From an uncultured Collinsella sp. (GTDB lineage: Bacteria; Actinomycetota; Coriobacteriia; Coriobacteriales; Coriobacteriaceae), in contig CAUDZT010000008.1 in assembly GCA_958453935.1 (NCBI GenBank), positions 1 through 45,116 on the forward strand: DNA of 45,116 bases, given 5' to 3'. The position numbers were made by a program, and so were the translations under genes. This document shows positions 40,121 through 45,116 of this stretch, piece by piece. The first letter of the stretch is position 1. Each line of letters begins with the position of its first letter. The notes below the pieces were generated by a model, which did no database searches, was not told the origin of the DNA, and was given only the letters and a program-made list of their open reading frames with translations.

Positions 40121-41081
40121 AGAGGAATTCGCCGACTCGGTGGACTTCGGGTTCGAGGTCTACGTCGAATTGGTCTTTGACGGTTGTTTGGATGTGGCGG
40201 ATGAGTTCGTCGACATCGGCGGCGGTGGCGTGGTCGGCGTTGACGATGAAGCCGCAGTGCTTCTCGCTCACCTGCGCGCCGCCAATGGCGTGTCCTCGCA
40301 GGCCGGCGTCCATGATGAGCTTGCCGGCAAAGTGGCCCTCGGGGCGCTTGAAGGTGGAGCCGGCACTCGGCATGTCGAGCGGCTGCTTGTCCTCGCGGCG
40401 CTGGCGGTAGTCGTCCATGTCGGCCTTGATCATCGCGGCGTTGCCCGGGGCGAGATTGAAAGTGGCCGAAAGCACGATGAAACCGTCGTCGGCGATGCGG
40501 CTCTTGCGATAGCCCAGGTTGAGCTCATCGACATCGAACTCGATAATGCTGCCGCTACCGCGGGTGCCGTCGTCGAGCATGCGGGCGGGCTTGTAGACGC
40601 GCACGGACTCCAGCACATCGGCCATGCAAGCGCCGTATGCTCCGGCGTTCATGTAGCAGGCACCGCCGACCGATCCGGGAATGCCCGAGATGGGCTCCAT
40701 GCCGGTAAGGCCGGCCTCGGCTGCCGCGGCTGCGACATCGGAAAGCAAGGCGCCGGCTGCCGCCGTGACGTGCGTGCCGTCGACCGTAATGTCGGAGAGG
40801 CCCTCGCCCAGCGCTACGACGACGCCGCGGATGCCCTTGTCGCCGACGAGCAAGTCGGAGCCGTTGCCCACGATGGTGAGTGGTAGATTGCAGCGATAGC
40901 AGGTATCGAGCGTGGCGACGAGGCCCTGCTCAGTATCGGGCGTGACAAAGACGTCGGCCGGACCGCCGATCTTAAACGTGGTGTGCTCGCGCATGGGCTC
41001 GCTCATCAGCACGTTGTCCTCGCCGGCAACGCCAGCGAGCGCGCACAGCAGGTCCTCGTTAAAAAAATCGTTCTCGTGCAT
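40119..41081 (-). CDS. murB: UDP-N-acetylenolpyruvoylglucosamine reductase
   Basis: A 320-aa FAD enzyme making UDP-N-acetylmuramic acid. It has REHTTFKIGGPAD, VGNGSDLLVGD (FAD-binding, about 71-81), IPGSVGGACYMNAGAYG, the catalytic serine region AGSTFKRP and GGAQVSEKHCGFIVN. The ATG at 41081 follows AAGGCGG; the frame extends 33 codons further without support. It is divergent from the LacI regulator. Confidence 0.96.
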   Translation of the reverse strand: MHENDFFNEDLLCALAGVAGEDNVLMSEPMREHTTFKIGGPADVFVTPDTEQGLVATLDTCYRCNLPLTIVGNGSDLLVGDKGIRGVVVALGEGLSDITVDGTHVTAAAGALLSDVAAAAAEAGLTGMEPISGIPGSVGGACYMNAGAYGACMADVLESVRVYKPARMLDDGTRGSGSIIEFDVDELNLGYRKSRIADDGFIVLSATFNLAPGNAAMIKADMDDYRQRREDKQPLDMPSAGSTFKRPEGHFAGKLIMDAGLRGHAIGGAQVSEKHCGFIVNADHATAADVDELIRHIQTTVKDQFDVDLEPEVHRVGEFL

Positions 41082-41264
41082 ACGAATATCCGCCTTTTGG
41101 TGGTCGTTGTCATCAATCGATTGCAATATACCCCACCCGGACGGATTTGGTGCGCTGGCGGCGATAAAACAGCCGTCCACCGGATTGGTAAAGTGTTTAT
41201 CACCGAGGTAGAGGGGTAGTCGCTATACTTTCAAGAGATTGCGCGTAAACCCGGAAGGAGCGAG

Positions 41265-42293
41265 ATGGCCAACAAAGTCACCCTCAAGCAGATCGCCCAG
41301 GAGGTGGGGCTTTCCCCCTCGTCGGTCTCGCTTGTTCTCAATAATCGGCCCTGTCGCATCTCGGAAGAAAACCGCAAGCTCATCAAAGAGGTCGCGGCGC
41401 GCAACCACTATGTTCCCAACCAGATTGCGCGCAGCCTGGTCATGCGCGAGTCGCGCACGCTGGGCCTTATCGTCCCTAACATCGAGAGCCGCTTTTTTGC
41501 CTCGCTCGCCGGTAGCCTGGAAAAGCGCTGCCGCGAGGACGGCTATGCGCTCTTCATTACCAGCTCGGGCGGAAGCGCCGATGACGATCTGGAGCTGCTG
41601 CGCCAGCTGGTGACGCGCGGCGTTGATGGCGTCTTCCTGGTGGTGGGTGACGAGTTCTCCGATGACCGCGCCCTGCGCGAAGAAGTCAGCCACCTGCCCA
41701 TCCCGGCCGTAATGGTCGACCGTGCCATTGAGGGGCTCGAGTGCGACAAGGTGATGTTCGACCACGAGATGGGCGGCTATATGGCCACCCGCTATCTGAT
41801 CGAGCAAGGTCATCGCCGCATCGCCTGTCTGGTTAATGCCCGCCGTTCCAATACGGGTCGCAAGCGACTTGCCGGCTATGAGCGCGCGCTGCGCGAGGTT
41901 GGCCTGCCGATCGACGCGCGTTTGGAGTTTGAGAGCGAGTACTACATTCCGAGCGCATACGAGGCCTCGGAGGCAGTGCTCACAACTGACGCCACTGCCG
42001 TGTTCGCAAGCTCGGATAACATTGCCCTCGGTTTGCTCAAGCGCTTGCACGAGATGGGGAAGAGCATCCCGGGCGATATCTCGGTGGTGAGCTATGACAA
42101 CTCGGCGGCCGACGTTCTCTTTGAGCCGGCGCTGACCGCGATTGAGCAGGATCCTGGTGTCCTTGCCGAGCATGCTTTTGGCTGCATGTCCAAGCGTCTT
42201 GCCGGCAGGGGCGGTAGACGTGCCGAAGAGGTCGTTCTGGAGCCGGCGCTTATCGTCAAAGACAGCGTGCTCGAGCTTACTAAACACAGCTAA
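41265..42293 (+). CDS. LacI-family transcriptional regulator
   Basis: 342 aa. The helix-turn-helix starts VTLKQIAQEVGLSPSSVSLVLN (its first 20 residues are the recognition unit), and a hinge region, YVPNQIARSL, leads to a periplasmic-binding-protein-like effector domain (about 63-335), including FASSDNIALGLL and DISVVSYDNS. GGAAGG lies 6-7 nt before the ATG; a TATACT (41224-41229) is a possible -10. It immediately precedes the phosphoketolase gene, whose promoter has two AAAACGTTTT palindromes of the size and central CG typical of LacI/CcpA operators. It may be a local regulator or a CcpA-like global one; the effector is unknown. Confidence 0.93.
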   Translation: MANKVTLKQIAQEVGLSPSSVSLVLNNRPCRISEENRKLIKEVAARNHYVPNQIARSLVMRESRTLGLIVPNIESRFFASLAGSLEKRCREDGYALFITSSGGSADDDLELLRQLVTRGVDGVFLVVGDEFSDDRALREEVSHLPIPAVMVDRAIEGLECDKVMFDHEMGGYMATRYLIEQGHRRIACLVNARRSNTGRKRLAGYERALREVGLPIDARLEFESEYYIPSAYEASEAVLTTDATAVFASSDNIALGLLKRLHEMGKSIPGDISVVSYDNSAADVLFEPALTAIEQDPGVLAEHAFGCMSKRLAGRGGRRAEEVVLEPALIVKDSVLELTKHS

Positions 42294-42396
42294 ACACGTT
42301 TATCAATTTGCAGAGACTGAATGTGGAGCACCTGTGACAGGCAATGCCGCAGATGAATGTCTGCTTCTGCCTGTCAACATGGCAAATCAGGATGGT

Positions 42397-42427
42397 AAAA
42401 CGTTTTTTCATACTGATAAAACGTTTT
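42397..42427. promoter_or_regulatory. Tandem AAAACGTTTT operators at the phosphoketolase promoter
   Basis: Perfect palindromes at 42397-42406 and 42418-42427 have centres 21 bp apart, two helical turns, and are flanked by GGTAAAACG and CGTTTTACC so the pair itself forms a larger dyad. The second lies between a weak -35 region and a TATACT -10 (42434-42439). This fits repression by the neighbouring LacI protein. Confidence 0.75.
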
Positions 42428-42497
42428 ACCAAATATACTTGTCTCAACGAAAGGTTGCCGTATTGGAGGGTGACCATACAGCGAAGGGACATAAACA

Positions 42498-45026
42498 ATG
42501 GCTAAAACTCTGGGAACGCCGTGGCAAAAGCTGGGCCACGAGGTGCCGGCTTCCGAGCTCGAGGGCGTCGACCTGTATTGGCGTGCCTCGAACTACCTGT
42601 CCGTCGGCCAGATTTACCTTCGCTCCAACCCGCTGATGCGCAGCGACTTTGTTGACGAGAAGACCGGCGAGACGCGCGACTTTGGTCGTCCGGACGTCAA
42701 GCATCGCCTGGTTGGTCACTGGGGCACCACGCCCGGCATCAATTTCCTGTTCGGACACGTCAACCGTCTCATCGCCGACCACAATCAGAACGCCATCTTC
42801 CTGATGGGCCCGGGTCATGGTGGCCCCGCTGGCACCGCCCAGTCGCTGCTCGATGGCACCTACCGTGAGATTCGTCCCGACATCACCAATGATGAGGCCG
42901 GCCTGCAGAAGTTCTTCCGCCAGTTCTCTTATCCCGGTGGCATCCCGAGCCACTTTGCGCCCGAGACACCCGGCTCCATCCACGAGGGCGGCGAGCTCGG
43001 CTACACGCTCAGCCACGCCTATGGCGCCGTCATGGACAACCCGAGCCTGCTGGCCGTGGCCGTGGTGGGCGATGGCGAGTCCGAGACCGGCCCGCTCGCG
43101 ACCTCATGGCAGTCCAACAAGCTCGTGAACCCGGCAACCGACGGCATCGTCCTGCCGATCCTGCACCTCAACGGTTACAAGATCGCCAACCCCACCATCC
43201 TTGCCCGCGTGTCCGACGAGGAGCTCACCAAGTTCTTTGAGGGCATGGGCTACAAGCCGCACTTCTTTGTCGCCGGCTTTGACGACGAGAGCCACGTGAG
43301 CATCCACGAACGTTTCGCCGCCCTGTTTGAGCAGGTCTTTGACGAGATCTGCGATATCAAGGCCACCGCACAGGCCCAGGCCGCCGCGGGCGAGATCGTG
43401 GTCCGCCCGGCCTATCCCATGATCGTGTTCCGTACGCCCAAGGGCTGGACTTGCCCCAAGCAGATCGACGGCAAGAAGACCGAGGACTCCTGGCGCGCGC
43501 ATCAGGTGCCGCTGGCGAGTGCCAAGGACACCCACGAGCACTTCCGCGTGCTTCGCGAGTGGCTGCGCTCCTACAAGCCCGAGGAACTCTTTACGCTCGA
43601 GGGCCAGGTGCGCCCCGAGGTGACGGCCTTTATGCCGACCGGCGAGCTGCGCATCGGCGCCAACCCCAACGCGAACGGCGGCAAGGTGCGCCGCGAGCTC
43701 GAATTGCCCGATATTCATGCCCACGAGATTCCCGTCGCAAGTAAGGGTCACGGCTGGGGCTCCACCGAGGCCGCCCGCGTCTTTGGTGAGTACACTGCCG
43801 ACGTCCTGGCCAAGAACATGGACGACTTCCGTATCTTCGGTCCCGACGAGACCGCGTCTAACCGCCTGCAGGCTGCCTACAAGGTGACCAAGAAGCAGTG
43901 GGACGCCGGCTTCTACGAGGACGAGGCCAACGACGAGCTGCTGGCAGGCTCCGGTAAGGTCGTCGAGCAGCTGTCCGAGCACCAATGCGAGGGCTTCCTC
44001 GAGGCCTACGTGCTCACTGGCCGCTCCGGCGTGTGGAGCTCCTACGAGAGCTTTGTCCACGTGGTCGATTCCATGGTCAACCAGCACTGCAAGTGGCTCG
44101 AGGCCACCAAGCGCGAGATTCCGTGGCGTGCTCCCATCAGCGGACTCAACATTTTGCTGTCGAGCCATGTCTGGCGCCAGGACCACAACGGCTTCTCGCA
44201 CCAGGACCCCGGCTTTATCGACCTGCTGCTCAACAAGGCCAACGACACGCATATCGTGAATGCTTACTATCCGGCCGACGCCAACATGGCCCTCGCCGTG
44301 GCCGAGCGCGTCTATCAGTCTACCGACTGCGTCAACGCCATCTTCTGCGGCAAGCAGCCCGCCCCGACCTTCCAGACGGTCGACGAGGCCTGCGCCGAGC
44401 TCGCCGAGGGCGTCGCGGCTTGGGAGTGGGCATCGACTGCCGACTCGCTCGCCGAGGCTGACGTCGTAGTTGCCACGTGCGGTGACGTGCCGACGCTCGA
44501 GGCTCTGGCCGCAACCGATATGCTACGCGAGCTGGGCATTAAGGTGTGGTTCGTTAACGTGGTCGATCTACTCAAGATTCAGAACGTCTGCGAGAACGAC
44601 CAGGCCATCAGCGACGAGCGCTGGGCTGAGCTGTTCGGCTGCGGCGAGAAGCCTGTGCTCTTTGCATTCCACGCCTATGCCGGCACGATTCGCCGCCTGA
44701 TTTGGAACCGCCCCGGCCACGACGCCTTCCGCGTCCACGGCTACGAGGAGAAGGGCTCCACGACCACGCCGTTCGACATGCTGCGCCTGAATAACATGGA
44801 CCGCTGGGCGCTTGCCGCCGACGTACTGCGCATGGTCGACGCCGATAAGTTCGCTGAGCAGATTAACGAGTGGGAGGCATTCCGCACCGAGGCCTTTGAG
44901 TTCGCGTGCGACGAGGGCTTCGATCACCCGGCTTTTACCGACTGGGTCTGGCCCGACGCTGCAGCTGCAACTGCTGCCGACGGCACGCTCTCCGCAACGC
45001 AGATGACCGCAGGCGACAACGAATAG
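42498..45026 (+). CDS. xfp: Xylulose-5-P / fructose-6-P phosphoketolase
   Basis: An 842-aa thiamine-diphosphate enzyme that splits xylulose-5-P or fructose-6-P with phosphate to give acetyl-phosphate. It has YLSVGQIYL, HWGTTPGINFL, GPGHGGPA, the ThDP motif GDGESETGPLATSW with LHLNGYKIANP, and SSHVWRQDHNGFSHQDPG. Length is slightly above the usual 790-830, through a low-complexity tail after WPDAAAATAADG. AAGGGA precedes the ATG. It is controlled by the operators just upstream and followed by a 21-bp hairpin. It would give a bifid-type carbon route to acetate and ATP from the sugars imported by this region. Confidence 0.97.
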   Translation: MAKTLGTPWQKLGHEVPASELEGVDLYWRASNYLSVGQIYLRSNPLMRSDFVDEKTGETRDFGRPDVKHRLVGHWGTTPGINFLFGHVNRLIADHNQNAIFLMGPGHGGPAGTAQSLLDGTYREIRPDITNDEAGLQKFFRQFSYPGGIPSHFAPETPGSIHEGGELGYTLSHAYGAVMDNPSLLAVAVVGDGESETGPLATSWQSNKLVNPATDGIVLPILHLNGYKIANPTILARVSDEELTKFFEGMGYKPHFFVAGFDDESHVSIHERFAALFEQVFDEICDIKATAQAQAAAGEIVVRPAYPMIVFRTPKGWTCPKQIDGKKTEDSWRAHQVPLASAKDTHEHFRVLREWLRSYKPEELFTLEGQVRPEVTAFMPTGELRIGANPNANGGKVRRELELPDIHAHEIPVASKGHGWGSTEAARVFGEYTADVLAKNMDDFRIFGPDETASNRLQAAYKVTKKQWDAGFYEDEANDELLAGSGKVVEQLSEHQCEGFLEAYVLTGRSGVWSSYESFVHVVDSMVNQHCKWLEATKREIPWRAPISGLNILLSSHVWRQDHNGFSHQDPGFIDLLLNKANDTHIVNAYYPADANMALAVAERVYQSTDCVNAIFCGKQPAPTFQTVDEACAELAEGVAAWEWASTADSLAEADVVVATCGDVPTLEALAATDMLRELGIKVWFVNVVDLLKIQNVCENDQAISDERWAELFGCGEKPVLFAFHAYAGTIRRLIWNRPGHDAFRVHGYEEKGSTTTPFDMLRLNNMDRWALAADVLRMVDADKFAEQINEWEAFRTEAFEFACDEGFDHPAFTDWVWPDAAAATAADGTLSATQMTAGDNE

Positions 45027-45063
45027 CATCCGGGACGGCCTCGCGCTGGGGCCGCCTCCGGGC

Positions 45064-45116
45064 GGGTGCCTTCCTCTGAGAAGTGGGCTTCGCGAACTTC
45101 TCAGAGGAAGGCACCC
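45064..45116 (+). terminator. Perfect 21-bp hairpin after xfp
   Basis: 45064-45084 and 45096-45116 are exact reverse complements around an 11-nt loop, beginning 38 bp after the xfp stop. The window ends at the last base of the stem, so a T-run cannot be checked. The stem is far longer than needed for termination and resembles the other long hairpins here. Confidence 0.7.

Overview
The window reads as chromosomal DNA of a high-GC Gram-positive bacterium. The best guess is the Coriobacteriia (Actinomycetota), in or near Collinsella. The evidence is GC-rich third codon positions, LexA boxes of the CGAAC-N4-GTTCG type, RNase J and RNase Y together, a SpoVS homologue in a genome fragment with no other sporulation genes, and a saccharolytic gene set with a phosphoketolase. 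The genus is an inference from gene content and order; no 16S gene is present.

Region 1 (1-21.2 kb) is a dense housekeeping block, nearly all on the minus strand. From its upstream end it runs rnj, ftsK, rodZ-like, yajQ, rimO, pgsA, cinA (C-terminal domain only), recA, recX, rny, a GHKL ATPase, spoVS, miaB, miaA, hflX. The order resembles the pgsA-cinA-recA-rny-ymdB-spoVS-miaB order of Firmicutes, with a GHKL ATPase where ymdB would be. Next comes an SOS divergon. lexA plus a translationally coupled DUF1624 membrane protein point right; a LysM membrane protein (YneA/DivS-like), nrdR and dut point left. Three LexA boxes spaced exactly 28 bp apart lie between them, and recA has a LexA box inside its promoter spacer.

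Region 2 (21.2-22.5 kb) is a gene-poor stretch packed with unrelated repeats: a palindromic repeat that recurs at 40 kb, a 230-bp MITE-like element, a REP-like hairpin, and a 135-bp tandem duplication carrying tRNA 3'-end fragments. It ends at tRNA-Gln(TTG).

Region 3 (22.5-24.6 kb) holds a CwlM-like peptidoglycan-binding protein and a polyprenyl diphosphate synthase.

Region 4 (24.7-38.4 kb) is an alpha-glucoside island. It contains a PTS EIICB permease fused to a Cof-type HAD phosphatase, a divergent GntR/HutC regulator, a Tat-exported lipoprotein with a MalFGK-type ABC importer, then convergent glgP and malQ, and galE. Near-identical TTGTTTAAACAA-type palindromes lie upstream of the PTS gene, gntR, the ABC operon and malQ, so I infer one local regulon. 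Sugar could enter as a phosphorylated or free oligosaccharide, be dephosphorylated by the fused HAD domain, and be processed by MalQ and GlgP to glucose and glucose-1-phosphate. A three-unit array of dyad repeats (80-bp period) separates malK from glgP.

Region 5 (38.4-45.1 kb) holds a secreted coiled-coil cysteine peptidase (CHAP/NlpC-like), murB, and a LacI-type regulator next to a xylulose-5-P/fructose-6-P phosphoketolase gene. Two AAAACGTTTT operators sit 21 bp apart at the phosphoketolase promoter. Several intergenic regions end in very long near-perfect hairpins (20-31 bp stems), a recurring trait of this genome fragment.
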